This document shows positions 8,857 through 18,532 of a DNA stretch of 64,000 nt, in pieces. Positions within the stretch are counted from its first letter, which is position 1. Each line of letters opens with the position of its first letter. This DNA comes from Mycobacteriales bacterium (lineage in GTDB: Bacteria > Actinomycetota > Actinomycetes > Mycobacteriales > SCTD01): contig JAUJOY010000005.1 of assembly GCA_030447385.1 (NCBI GenBank), positions 192,319-256,318 on the forward strand. The letters are read 5' to 3'. The position numbers were made by a program, and so were the translations under genes. Under the pieces are notes generated by a model. That model was not told where the DNA came from. It did no database searches and worked only from the letters and a program-made list of their open reading frames with translations.

Positions 8857-9099
8857 CAGGACGCCGGGCTCCTCCCACTACGCGAGTGCGACCCCGTTGC
8901 CTGAGACCCACCCGGAGCTCGGGTGATCAGCCTGCACCGCCAGGGACGCCACCAGGCACCGTCACAACAACCGCCCACGACGCCCGGCCCCGACGCCCGG
9001 CTCCGCCGAGCGTCCCCCCGGCACGCCCACAACCAGTCTTGACACAGCGGCCCGTTGCTATGGGCCGTCCCAGCGCCACCCAGCTCCGGCACCCGACGC

Positions 9100-9105
9100 T
9101 AGCCT
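9100..9105 (+). promoter_or_regulatory. candidate -10 element, leaderless HAD gene
   Basis: TAGCCT lies six bases before ATG 9112 and there is no ribosome-binding site. Confidence 0.4.
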
Positions 9106-9111
9106 CCGCGC

Positions 9112-9733
9112 ATGAGGGCGGTGCTATTCGACGTTGACGGAGTCCTGCTCGACTCCTACGCCGGATACCGCGAGGTCTGGTCCCGCTGGTGTGTGCTGCG
9201 TGAAGTCGACCTCGAACTCGCATGGGCCGCGACGCACGGACGCCGCCCGGTCGAGACCGTGGCGGAGGTCGCGCCGCACCTGACTCCGGAAGACGAGTAC
9301 GTCGTTCTGAAGGCGCTGCTGGGGGAGGTGGTCGACCTCTTCCCGGCGTTCACGGGGGCTGCGCCTCTCCTGCACACGCTGCCCTCGGAGTCCTGGGGCG
9401 TCGTCACGAGCGGTCAACGCCACACAGTGCTCGCTCGGTTCAAGGCGCACGGCCTTCCCGAGCCGTCAGTGTTCGTAGACGGCGACGACGTGGCCGAAGG
9501 CAAGCCCTCGCCCGAGGGCTACCTGACCGCGGCCAGGTTGCTCGGCGTGCGTCCGATCGACTGCCTTGTTGTCGAGGACGCACCGGCTGGTGTCCGGGCA
9601 GGCCAAGGCGGCTGGCATGACGGTGCTGGCCATCGCCAGCACGCACCGCCCCGACGACCTGTCGAGTGCGGATGACGTTGTCCTATCGCTGGCGGACGCT
9701 GGTCCACGCGTTCGTGACTGGCTCGACGGCTGA
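9112..9733 (+). pseudogene. HAD-family phosphatase (GPP/phosphoglycolate phosphatase type), single frameshift
   Basis: This is a HAD hydrolase of about 206 residues. Motif I is MRAVLFDVDGVLLDS, with nucleophile Asp 7 and acid/base Asp 9. A cap domain follows, then motif II (WGVVTSGQ), the motif III Lys in DVAEGKPSPEGYLTAA and motif IV in DCLVVEDAPAGVRAG. At about 9600 a one-base shift is needed to continue as AAGMTVLAIASTHRPDDL and VRDWLDG, ending at TGA 9731-9733. The family dephosphorylates small sugar or glycerol phosphates. All catalytic motifs precede the frameshift. Confidence 0.75.
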
Positions 9734-9915
9734 GTGCCCGTTCCTGCTCAGGCCACCCGGTGAGGTAGGTGCCGTGTTCTACAGCGGGCATACGGCACGA
9801 CCGGCGGTCCAGTAGAAGCAGCCTCCCGGATCGTCGTTCCGTCCGCGCGATGCCCGTGGACTCCGCTGCGGCGCCCTCTGGGTGAGCCGGCCCGAGGACA
9901 GGGCATGAAGGGGGC

Positions 9916-10259
9916 ATGACCCCCGCCGCCCGCGAGGCCGCCGCGCGGCTGCTCGCCGCCAAGCGCGCTGAGACCCAGGCTCAGCTTGCCGCCGTCCGCG
10001 CCGAGTCTGACCGCTCCACCGCGTCCGCCGCCGGGCTCGGGTTCGGCAAGCGCGTGGGCGACACGACCAGCGTCGCGGTCGAGCGGTTGACCGAGGTCGC
10101 TGCCCACGGCGGGCTGCTAGGGACGCTGCGCCAGCTCGACCGGGCCGAACAGCACCTGGCCGACGGGACCTACGGTCGGTGTGAGTGCTGCGCCAAACTA
10201 TCCCCGACGACCGGCTGGAGGCTCGGCCGTTCGCAAACCTGTGCGTGGGGTGCGCGTAG
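9916..10259 (+). pseudogene. DksA/TraR-type C4 zinc-finger protein, single frameshift
   Basis: The protein of about 114 residues has a helical N-terminal hairpin (AREAAARLLAAKRAETQAQL), a linker around SVAVERLTEVAAHGG and a C-terminal four-cysteine zinc finger. The first Cys pair lies in YGRCECCAKL. The second (ANLCVGCA, then stop) appears only after a one-base shift near 10,200. DksA-like proteins bind the secondary channel of RNA polymerase and alter promoter output. In actinomycetes they are common small stress regulators. The ATG start is used because the residues that follow match the family's usual N-terminus. Confidence 0.7.
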
Positions 10260-10451
10260 CCGCTTGGCCCGACACGTCCTGGCACCACCAGCCCCGCCCA
10301 CTCGTGTTCATCGACGATGACCGTCGAGGGTCGTCCTGCCGGGAGTCAGCAGGACCGCGGAGTGGCACAAGCGGTAGGAGCCGTTCTTCGTGCTGCCGGG
10401 CATGAACCTGCTCGGGGCCGTTACTGGCGTGCACGGGATGACAAGGTGAGG

Positions 10452-10793
10452 ATGCAGCAGACTTCCGACGTGACCATGCCGGAGCCTGTCCGATTCGGCG
10501 CTCAGTGGATCTCGCACTGGAACGCCCGCGATGCCGAGGCGGTCCTAGCCCAGTACGCCGACGACGTCGTCTTCACGTCCCCCCCGGCGTTGAGGGTTGT
10601 TCCGAGCAGTGGCGGGACCGTGCGCGGCAAGGACGCGCTCCGCAGGTACTGGGCACGTGCGCTCGAAGCAAATCCGGATCTTCACTTCCAGCTGGTGGGC
10701 GTCTGCGCAGGGATCAACACCATCGTTCTTCAGTACCGGAACCAGCTGGGCGGGTTGGTCAGCGAGGTCCTGATCTTCCGGGATGGCTCGTAG
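10452..10793 (+). CDS. SnoaL/NTF2-like protein
   Basis: The 113-residue product has the cone-shaped alpha+beta fold of the SnoaL/NTF2-like superfamily. The N-terminal helix WISHWNARDAEAVLAQYADD is followed by VVFTSPPALRV, GKDALRRYWARALEANPDL and the strand block INTIVLQYRNQLGGLVSEVL. Members are small enzymes or binding proteins, and the substrate here is unknown. ATG 10452 follows a weak GTGAGG site; ATG 10476, which removes eight residues, is nearly as likely. It is monocistronic. Confidence 0.7.
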   Translation: MQQTSDVTMPEPVRFGAQWISHWNARDAEAVLAQYADDVVFTSPPALRVVPSSGGTVRGKDALRRYWARALEANPDLHFQLVGVCAGINTIVLQYRNQLGGLVSEVLIFRDGS

Positions 10794-11160
10794 CGGAAGG
10801 TCACGCCACGCATCTACGGTCGTGAGGCCGAGACAACTGCAGGCGGTAGGCGCCCGCCATAACCGAGCAGATCAAGGACGGCTCGACGGACTAGCCGCCA
10901 GACGTGCGCGGGTGTCAGTCAGCCCGTCGAGGGCTTCGTCCGCCGGAGAAGGTCCGGCGGTTGAGCAGCCAGCCGGCGGCCTGCCCGGTCGGGACCGCCG
11001 TTCGGCGGCTACGTGCGGGCGATAGCCTTGGCGGGGGCGAAAGTCGCAGTCGCGTGCCCCCCGCGTGCCCCATCTGCACACCATCAGGTGACCGAGTCGG
11101 TACGCCGTGGCACAGAACGCACCTCCTGACCTGCGGCTTTGCGACGCGCCGCTCCTCAGG
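10794..11160. other. non-coding stretch, likely right arm of an integrated element
   Basis: No gene can be supported in these 367 bases. Near 11,055-11,080 a GTGCCCC sequence is repeated (GTGCCCCCCGCGTGCCCC), a pattern I associate with the attachment arms of actinobacterial integrative elements. It lies directly before the tRNA-Ala fragment. Confidence 0.35.
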
Positions 11161-11208
11161 GCCTGCCTGGCAGTGTGGGGGTCAGGGGTTCGAGTCCCCT
11201 CAGCTCCA
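11161..11208 (+). other. 3' half of a tRNA-Ala gene, candidate attR site
   Basis: CCTGCCTGGCA matches the 5' anticodon stem and loop of tRNA-Ala(GGC). AGGGGTTCGAGTCCCCT is a perfect T arm, and CAGCTCC-A is the 3' acceptor strand with its discriminator. The 5' acceptor (GGGGCTG) and D arm are absent upstream, and the 3' side of the anticodon stem is degenerate. It is therefore not a functional tRNA. A 3' tRNA fragment followed by a native terminator is what remains downstream when an element integrates into a tRNA gene. Confidence 0.55.
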
Positions 11209-11220
11209 CCCGCAGGCACA

Positions 11221-11254
11221 GGGCCGCTGACCTGGGGAGCCAGGTCGGCGGCCC
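11221..11254 (+). terminator. strong hairpin terminator after tRNA-Ala fragment
   Basis: A 15-bp stem has one G-T pair (GGGCCGCTGACCTGG at 11221-11235 with CCAGGTCGGCGGCCC at 11240-11254), closed by the loop GGAG and followed by TTCGTCGT. It is probably the original terminator of the tRNA gene. Confidence 0.75.
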
Positions 11255-11511
11255 TTCGTCGTGATGCAGGCCCTTCGCGTCGGTGAGGGCTGGTGCACCA
11301 ATGGACGCTGGTGCGCCACATCGGACGTTCCGGGCACGGGGGGCGTCCTGACGGTCGCCTGCGATGTTTCGAGCGGCCGATACGCCGGGGTCGGCAGGTC
11401 TTTTTCGGATGGCCCTGAATTCACGTCCTCGCGCTGTACCGTAGGCCTGCTTCTCGCTGCACACGCGAGTCCGGGCACTGCTCGGCGGTTCACATGCATG
11501 GAGCGGTAGCA

Positions 11512-14500
11512 ATGCGACGTGCTGCCGAGGCCTGCCTGGCTGCGCTTGCAGTCGTCGCTGCGTTGCTGCCCGGCTTGCTGCTCACGCCCGCGTCGGCTGA
11601 CTCCCCCGGGCCTGCTGGTGTGCGGGCGGTGCTGCCGATCGCGGTCAGTACCGGGTTGCTCCTCGACGAGGTGAATGGCCGCGTCTGGGTCACGCAAGGT
11701 GAAGCGACGACCATCACGGTCACCGGGTTGGACGGGGCCGGAGCACGGGAGGTGCCGCTGGGTTTCGGAGGGCGCGGCCTCACCCTGTCGCCTGACGGGC
11801 GATTCGTTCATGTGGCGCGGGCGCCGTCGCTGCAGCCCACGAGCGGTGAGATCGTCACCTACCGCGCGGCGGACCTGGTCGAGGTCTCGCGCACGTCCGT
11901 GGGCCAAGACCGCTGCCCGCGGGACCTCGCCTACGCCGGGGGCCGCCTGTGGGTTTCGCACGGCGGGTGCAGTGACAACCGCGGTGACCTGGCACCGGTC
12001 GACCCGTGGGTCTCGTTCTTCCCCCTGGCGCAGCCGGAGCGGTTCGGATCCGGACCGGAGATCGAGAGCGTCGGCCCCGAATCGACGCAGATCGTGGCTG
12101 CCGGTGTGGTGCGCGACTCTGCGGTCGTCCAGGTCTACGACGTGCGCACGTCCGCGCCGCAACTCCTACGCTCGACCGCGGGCAAGTACGACTACGGCTC
12201 CTCTCGGGTCGGTGGGCTGGACGTGCATGCCGGTCGTGGCCTCGTAGCGGTGAGCCTGCCAGGGCTGGGTCCGCGCCTGCTGCGCCTGTCCGACCTGTCC
12301 GAGGTCCGTCGATTTCCGCCCCGGCAGGTCCACGGTCTGGCGTTCGACGCGCCGGGGCGGCATCTGCTCATGGCCGCCGAGGATCAGCATGACGGGGTCG
12401 TGAGCTACCCGGTCGACCAGGATCTGGTGGCGCACGGCCGGATGATGCGGGCCGACCACGTCGCATGGTCCTCGGACGGTCGGGCATACGCCGCCGGCGG
12501 AGAGCTGCTCGTGCAGCCGGGCTGGAACGTCGACCCTCTGGATCTGCGGCTCCAGCTGGCGCAGGAGCGGGTGACGCCGGGGGGCTCGGCCGACATCGGC
12601 GGTCGGATCACCACGACAGACGGGACGGCTGTTCCGCGCACGGCGCTGACGGTGACGCGGTCGGGCCCAGGCGGGTCAGTGCTCCTTCCACCGGTGTCGC
12701 CGGCGCCTGACGGCAGCTTCCGAGTGACTGATCGGCCACCGGTGGCTGGTGGCTACACCTACCGGGTTGCGTACGCCGGCGACGTCCGGCGTGCTCGCGC
12801 GACCGCACAGGTCTCGGTCCGGGTCGGCGACGTCGCGCCGGCGACGCCTGCCCGGCCAGCCGCACGCGGGACGATCACGACCCGTGAGGTGGCGCAGCCG
12901 GCCGTGTACGACCTGATCGTCGACGATCTGCACCGGCGGGTGTACGTCAGCGGTGGCAACGGCTCCAGCGGGGTCAGCGTGCTCGACCTCGAGGGAAGCG
13001 AGGTCGGCCGGCTGCCACTGGCCGAGGCCGGACCGCTGCATCTGAGCGCAGACCGCACGACGCTGTTCGTCGGCCTGCTGGACGAGCCGACTGTCGTCTT
13101 CGTCGACGCGGCGACGGGATCCGAGGTGGACCGCTGGTGGCTGGGCCGACCGCAGCCACGGTGTACGACCTGGCGCTGGTCGGGGACCTCCTGCTGTGGA
13201 CGGCGATCGGCTACCCCGGCGGGTACGGCTGGCTGGATCCGGCCCGTACCCGTCGGTTGAGCGAGATCGAGCGCGGAGGCTTCACGAACTTCCTGACCGA
13301 TCCCGACGACCCGACGCGCGTTGTCACCCGCAACGAGACGGCCACTGTCTCGGTGCTGCGCGTCGAAGGCGGGGCTGTCAGGGTCGAAACCGGACCGTGC
13401 CGCGTGAGCCCGGGCAACGGCAGCAACTACGGCTTCGAGCAGTACGCACCCGGCGGCGACCTCGTCGACGTTCTGGCGCACGGCGGCACCCGCTCGAACA
13501 ACGGCGGCGCACGCTTCCGGCTCTCCGAGCTCACCGTGCCCTACGGCGGCCGCTGCGGGGCGCCGGACGTTCGCGAGATCGACCCTGCCTACGAGCCGCC
13601 GTCCGGCGACTACAGCGAGGCCTCCGGGGTCAACGTCTCCGCTGACGGCCGCTTCGCCGCTGTCAGCTGGGAGACCGACGTCCTGCGACTGCTGCCGTTC
13701 GACCGGCCAGGCGAGGCGTTCTGGCAGGAGCCGGTGCTCTCGGAGGAGCCGACCAAGATGGGCTCGACCGAGGACGGCAGCCGCCTGTTCATGCTCACCC
13801 ATGACGGCCCGTACCGGGCGACGCGCACCCACATCACCGTGGTCCGCGACCCCTTGGGCGGAACAGGGGATCAGCGACCGCTGCCGCCGCGCCGGATCGA
13901 CGCCGTGCAGGGGCAGACGACAACGCACGTGCGCTGGGACGCCAGTCAGGACGACGGCGGGCGTCCGGTCACGGGCTTCCGGGTCAGCGCGGACAACGGT
14001 GCCCCGGCCGTGCACCTCGCCGCGGAGGCTCGCGAGCTCGTGCTGACGGGCACTGCGCCGCAGACGACCGTGACCGTGAGCGCCGTCAACGCCCTGGGCA
14101 CCGGCCGGGGGCGATCGGTGTCGCCTCCGCCGTGCGGTGCCTCTGAGCGCGTACAAGGCACCATCCGCGAGCGATACCTGAGCTTGAACGGCGCGTGTGG
14201 CATCCTCGCGCACGCGCTGACTGACGAGCTCGCCACACCGTCCAGGCCTGGCCGGTACAACCACTTCGAGCGCGGCTCCATCTACTGGTCCGTCGCCACG
14301 GGTGCCTGGGAGGTCCACGGCGGCATCCGGGAGGCCTGGAGCCGGCTCGGCTCGGAGAACAGCGCCGTGGGCTTCCCGGTCACGAACGAGCTCGGCACCC
14401 CCGACGGGCGTGGCCGGTTCAACCACTTCGAGCGCGGCTCGGTCTACTGGACGCCGAGCACCGGCGCGCAGGAGGTACGTGGCGGGATCCGGGACAGCTG

Positions 14501-14965
14501 GTGGCGGCTGGGCAGGGAGCGCAGCGCCGTGGGCTACCCGGTCACGAACGAGCTCGGCACCCCCGACGGGCGTGGCCGGTTCAACCACTTCGAGCGCGGC
14601 TCGGTCTACTGGACGCCGAGCACCGGCGCGCACGAGATCCGTGGCGGGATACCGCCTGGTGGCGGCTGGGCAGGGAGCGCAGCGCCGTGGGCTACCCGGT
14701 CACGAACGAAACTCGGCACCCCGACGGGCGTGGCCGGTTCAACCACTTCGAGCGCGGCTCGGTCTACTGGACGCCGAGCACCGGCGCGCACGAGATCCGT
14801 GGCGCGTTCCGGGACTACTGGTCGGTGACGGGCTGGGAGCGCGGCTGGCTCGGCTATCCCGTCACCGATGAGTACCCCGTAGCAGGCGGACAGGGGCAGG
14901 ACTTCGAGTTCGGAAGACTTCGCTGGGACGCTCCCACCGGACGAGTCTCGGGAGAACGGCGGTAG
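11512..14965 (+). pseudogene. secreted beta-propeller/FN3/LGFP-repeat protein, frameshifted
   Basis: Read across frame changes near 13,141 and 14,655, this is a secreted protein of about 1,150 residues. ATG 11512 follows a GGAG site by eight bases. A Sec signal peptide (CLAALAVVAALLPGLLL, then TPASADS) leads into a repeat-rich region of propeller-like strands (LTLSPDGRFVHVARAP, HLSADRTTLFVGLLDEP), with an Ig-like segment near 360-450. A fibronectin type III domain (PPRRIDAVQGQTTTHVRWDA) follows. At the C-terminus are five LGFP repeats with the SAVGYPVTNELGTPDGRGRF pattern, a module found in actinobacterial cell-wall-associated proteins. It likely sits on the envelope. The third full repeat contains one extra and one missing base that cancel, which hints at sequencing error. 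Confidence 0.75.
14381..14805 (+). repeat. tandem 162-bp DNA repeats encoding LGFP units
   Basis: Three nearly identical copies start at 14381, 14543 and 14701. The first spacing is 162 bp (54 codons) and the second 158 bp, the missing four bases matching the frameshift in the third copy. The near-identity suggests recent duplication or gene conversion. Confidence 0.85.
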
Positions 14966-15162
14966 CTTCGTCCGGCAGGTGCCGTCCCGGGTCACCGGAC
15001 CGCCACACGCGACGACGACCAGGGGCGGCGGCAGCAGCAGCGCAACACCACGTGCAGGTCTCTCGTCTCGCGGAGGGCGGCGCTGTTGCCTCGCCCGCCG
15101 CCGAGCAGCATGATCGGCGCACGGACCGCTCAGCCAGAGTGATGACGGAGGGATGACGCCCG

Positions 15163-16701
15163 ATGCTTCCCGGAACTGCTGAGTCGTACTGGATGGACTC
15201 GACGCCGTCGACGGCCTATCCGCCGCTAGCCGGTGACCTTTCGGTGGATGTGGCCGTGATCGGCGGCGGCATCGCCGGCCTGTGCACCGCTTGGGAGCTG
15301 GTGCAGACAGGGCAGACCGTGGCGGTGCTGGAGGCCGACCGGATCGCCGCCAGTGTCAGCGGTTACACCACGGCGAAGCTGTCGTCGTTGCACACGCTCA
15401 TCTACGCCAAGATCCGCAGGTCGTTCGGCCCGGAGGCCGCTCGGCTGTACGCGCAGTCCCAGCAGCAGGCCGTCGAGCGGGTGGAGGAGGTGTGCGGGCA
15501 GCTCGGCATCGACTGCGAGCTCGAGCGCCTGCCCGGTTTCACCTACGTCGAGTCGCCGGAGCTGGTCGACCAGGTACGTGCCGAGGTCGACGCCGCGAAC
15601 GAGGCCGGCCTGCCGGCCTCGTTCGTCACCGAGACCGGCCTCCCCTTCCCGGTGGCGGGGGCCATCCGGGTCGAGGACCAAGCGCAGTTCCATCCCCGCA
15701 AGTACCTGCTCGGGCTTGCCGAGGATCTCAGCCGGAGCGGCAGCCAGATCTTCGAACGCAGCCGGGCCGTCGGACTTCACGAGGGTGAGCCGTGCCGCGT
15801 GACCACCGAGCAGGGTGCCAATCTCACCGCGCGTTCCGTCGTGGTGGCCACGCACTACCCCGTCTTCGACCGCGCACTGCTGTTCACCCGGCTCGAGCCG
15901 CGCCGCGAGCTGGTCGTCGCCGCGGTGATAGCCGCTGACCGTGACCCGCACGGGGTGTTCATCACCCAGGAGCAGAACACCCGCTCCGTGCGGACCAGCC
16001 CGTACCAGGACGGGCAGCGACTTCTTCTCATCACCGGCGAGCACTTCACGCCGGGGACGGCCGAGGTGAGCGAGCGCTGGGAGCGGCTCCTCACCTGGAC
16101 CGAGGAGCGCTTCCCCGGTGCCGAGGTCACCTACCGGTGGGCGACGCAGGACAACAGCACGACCGACCAGATCCCGTTCGTCGGGCCGTTCCATCCGGGG
16201 GCGAAGAACACCTACGTGGCCGCCGGATTCGGCGGATGGGGGATGAGCAGCGGGGTGATGGCCGGCCGGCTGCTGGCCGGGTCGATCACGGGGCAGGAGC
16301 TGGCGTGGTCGCAGCTGTACGACCCACGCCGGCTGCACCCGGCCCGCGAGGCCGGGCCGATGATCAAGCTGCAGGCCAAAGCCGCGCGTCACCTGATCGG
16401 CGACCGCCTCCGCCCCTCCCACGTCGACTCTCTCGACGACGTGAGCCCTGGGACGGGGGCGGTCCTCCGGGTCTCCGGGCAGCGCTGCGCGGTCTACCGC
16501 GACGACAGCGGCGTCCTCCACGGGGTGTCCGCGCGCTGCACGCACCTGGGCTGCATCGTCCACTTCAACGACGCCGAGCGCGCCTGGGAGTGTCCCTGCC
16601 ACGGATCCCGCTTCGACATCGACGGCTCGGTCCTCCAAGGACCCGCGAACAAGCCACTCGAGGCGGCGCGCCTTCCTGATCAGAGCAACCCGCAGGAGTA
16701 G
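15163..16701 (+). CDS. FAD-dependent oxidoreductase with C-terminal Rieske domain
   Basis: This 512-residue fusion has an N-terminal DAO-type FAD domain (dinucleotide-binding VAVIGGGIAGLCTAWEL at about 28-44; FAD-contacting VAAGFGGWGMSSGVMAG near 350). The C-terminal Rieske [2Fe-2S] domain of about 100 residues has both ligand pairs, CTHLGC and CPCHGS. It should oxidise an amine- or amino-acid-like substrate and pass electrons through the Fe-S centre; the substrate is unknown. It lacks a signal peptide, so it is cytoplasmic. A GGAGGG site lies upstream of ATG 15163. It ends 12 bases from the convergent SARP gene. Glycine oxidase-like/Rieske fusions of this length are a known actinobacterial family. 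Confidence 0.85.
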   Translation: MLPGTAESYWMDSTPSTAYPPLAGDLSVDVAVIGGGIAGLCTAWELVQTGQTVAVLEADRIAASVSGYTTAKLSSLHTLIYAKIRRSFGPEAARLYAQSQQQAVERVEEVCGQLGIDCELERLPGFTYVESPELVDQVRAEVDAANEAGLPASFVTETGLPFPVAGAIRVEDQAQFHPRKYLLGLAEDLSRSGSQIFERSRAVGLHEGEPCRVTTEQGANLTARSVVVATHYPVFDRALLFTRLEPRRELVVAAVIAADRDPHGVFITQEQNTRSVRTSPYQDGQRLLLITGEHFTPGTAEVSERWERLLTWTEERFPGAEVTYRWATQDNSTTDQIPFVGPFHPGAKNTYVAAGFGGWGMSSGVMAGRLLAGSITGQELAWSQLYDPRRLHPAREAGPMIKLQAKAARHLIGDRLRPSHVDSLDDVSPGTGAVLRVSGQRCAVYRDDSGVLHGVSARCTHLGCIVHFNDAERAWECPCHGSRFDIDGSVLQGPANKPLEAARLPDQSNPQE

Positions 16702-16713
16702 CCGACCCGCTGC

Positions 16714-18350
16714 CTAGGGCCGCCGGATCGTTCCCTCGGCTGGGAGCAGGTCGACCTCGATGTCCGCATCCTGACCTGCGAGCCAGGCGAGAAGGAAGTT
16801 CTCCTCACCCAGCGCCTCGCGCACCATGCGTACATCCCGCTCGTAAGCCGGGAGATCGGCAGGTGCGACCGGACCCCCGGCTGCCTCCCGGATGGCATGC
16901 GCCGTGCCCAGCAGCCGGGCCGCTTGCTCGAGCGCGGCCCGCGTGCGGTCGCCTGTCGCGGCCAGACCCTCGAGGCATTCCGCGGCAGCAAGCCGGTCGC
17001 CGCGACCGCCTGCCACCTCCAGGCCTTTCCGGAAGAGGGTCGCGGCGGCTGGCGCGTCCCCCTCGCCGCGTACGAGCTTGGCAAGTCGCAGGAGCGACCA
17101 GGAGATGCAGTAGGTGTCTGCCTGCACCCGGGCGATCTCGAGGCTCTCCGCCAGCAGCCGGCGGGCTTGGGACGCACGGCCGGCGACCCGCTCGAGGTCG
17201 CCGAGATGACTCAGCGACCAGGCCTGCCCGTATCGGTCGCCGAGCTCCCGCCGGACGGCCAGAGCCTCCTCGTGCAGCCGTCGAGCCGTCGGCAGGTCCC
17301 CGTCGTTCTGCGCCGCCCAGCCGAGGTACGTCAACGACCAGCAGGCGCCGTAGCGGTCGCCCAGCGCCTGCTGCAGCTCCAGGCTCAGCCGGCACGAGGA
17401 TGCGACGGTCGAGTGGTCACGGCGCAGAAGAGCCAGGTAGGCGACTGCAGTGAGTGCTTGCGCCAGACCCTGCTGATCGCCGAGCTGCTGCCATATGTCC
17501 AGCGCCTCCTCGAGGAGCCGCTGTGCGCGGACGAGGTCGCCCCGGGTCTGGGCGATCCACGCCATGTTGGTGAGCGAGGCAGCCGCCACCCGCTGCTCAC
17601 CGACCTCTCGGCCGATGCCGAGGCTCTCCTCGTACAGGAAGGTGGCTGCGTACAGCCCCCCTTCGAGGCCCTCGAGGTTGCCGAGGCTGTGCAGCGCCGA
17701 TGCGGTGCCGGACGGGTCCCCCGCCTGTCGGCTCAGGGCCAGGCCCTCGTCATAGTGCTGCCGAGCTGTCTGGTGGTCGCCCTGTCGCTGCGCGAGCACC
17801 CCTGCCCACCTGTGCGCCTTCCCGCGAAGGACTGCCGATCCTCCCGCCGCGGTGTCCAGTGCAGCCTCAAGCCAGCGCCGCGCGACGCGTCCGCGGCTGC
17901 GAACGGCTCGTAGACGAAGTCTGCGAGCGCCTCCCCCCGCCACAACGCGAGGGCCGCACGAAGGCTGAGCGCTGCCGCTTCGGGGTCCCCGGCTGACAAC
18001 GAGCGGCTGCCCTCGGCCATCAGCCGCTCGAACCGGGTGGCGTCCACGCGTTCAGGATCCACGGCGAGCAGGTAGCCAGGCTCCCGGGTGAGCAGCAGGC
18101 GAGGTGAGCTGCGGCGCTCCCGCCCGGGCTCAAGCGCAGCACGCAGGTGAGAGATGTGGGTGTTGAGCGTCGCCGTCGCCGTGGCCGGAGGGCTCTCGGG
18201 CCAGACCACCTGCATGAGCCGCTCCCGGGAGACGATCTGGTTGGCGTGCAGGACCAGCTCCGCCAGAAGAGCCCGCTGCTTGCTCGCGCCGATCTGCACC
18301 GGCCGCCCGTCGTCGACCACCTCCAGCACCCCGAGGATCCGAAACTCCAT
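16714..18350 (-). pseudogene. SARP-type regulator with TPR repeats, frameshifted and internally deleted
   Basis: From ATG 18350 the protein starts with the winged-helix DNA-binding domain of SARP regulators (ILGVLEVVDDGRPVQIGAS, LMQVVWPESPPATATATLN, THISHLRAALEPG). The first helices of the bacterial activator domain follow (VDATRFERLMAEGSRSLSAG, ALWRGEALADFVYEPFA). Near 17,895 the frame changes and the sequence jumps directly to the TPR array (RWLEAALDTAAGGSAVLRGK, ARQHYDEGLALSRQAGDPSG, ARRLLAESLEIARVQAD). The rest of the BTAD and the usual central NB-ARC ATPase of AfsR-like proteins are absent, so an internal deletion of several hundred codons is likely. At least six TPR units remain. Its function as an activator is doubtful. 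Confidence 0.65.
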
Positions 18351-18532
18351 GGCGCTCCATCCCGCGCGTGAGCGACGAGATCGTCCCACGTCCCAAGCGA
18401 TCTCCCGGACTGGCGGGGTCGAGCAAGGCAGTGGTCGGCGTCGTGGCGGGTCCTCCGCCGGCGCTCCATTCCGGCTCAACATCGAGGTTCGACCATGTCG
18501 CCACGACCACCTGGCGAAAGGGAAGGACTCTC

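Noticed and set aside
11100-11208. Complete tRNA or tmRNA gene
   Set aside because: No 5' acceptor strand (GGGGCTG) or D arm is found upstream and no tmRNA tag frame is seen; only the 3' half is present.
12759-14633. Minus-strand open frame of 624 codons over the LGFP gene
   Set aside because: Its apparent repeats are the antisense reading of the LGFP repeats; no start context or family is seen.
14381-14805. Possible CRISPR array
   Set aside because: The repeats are 162 bp, coding, and have no unique spacers; no cas genes are present in the window.
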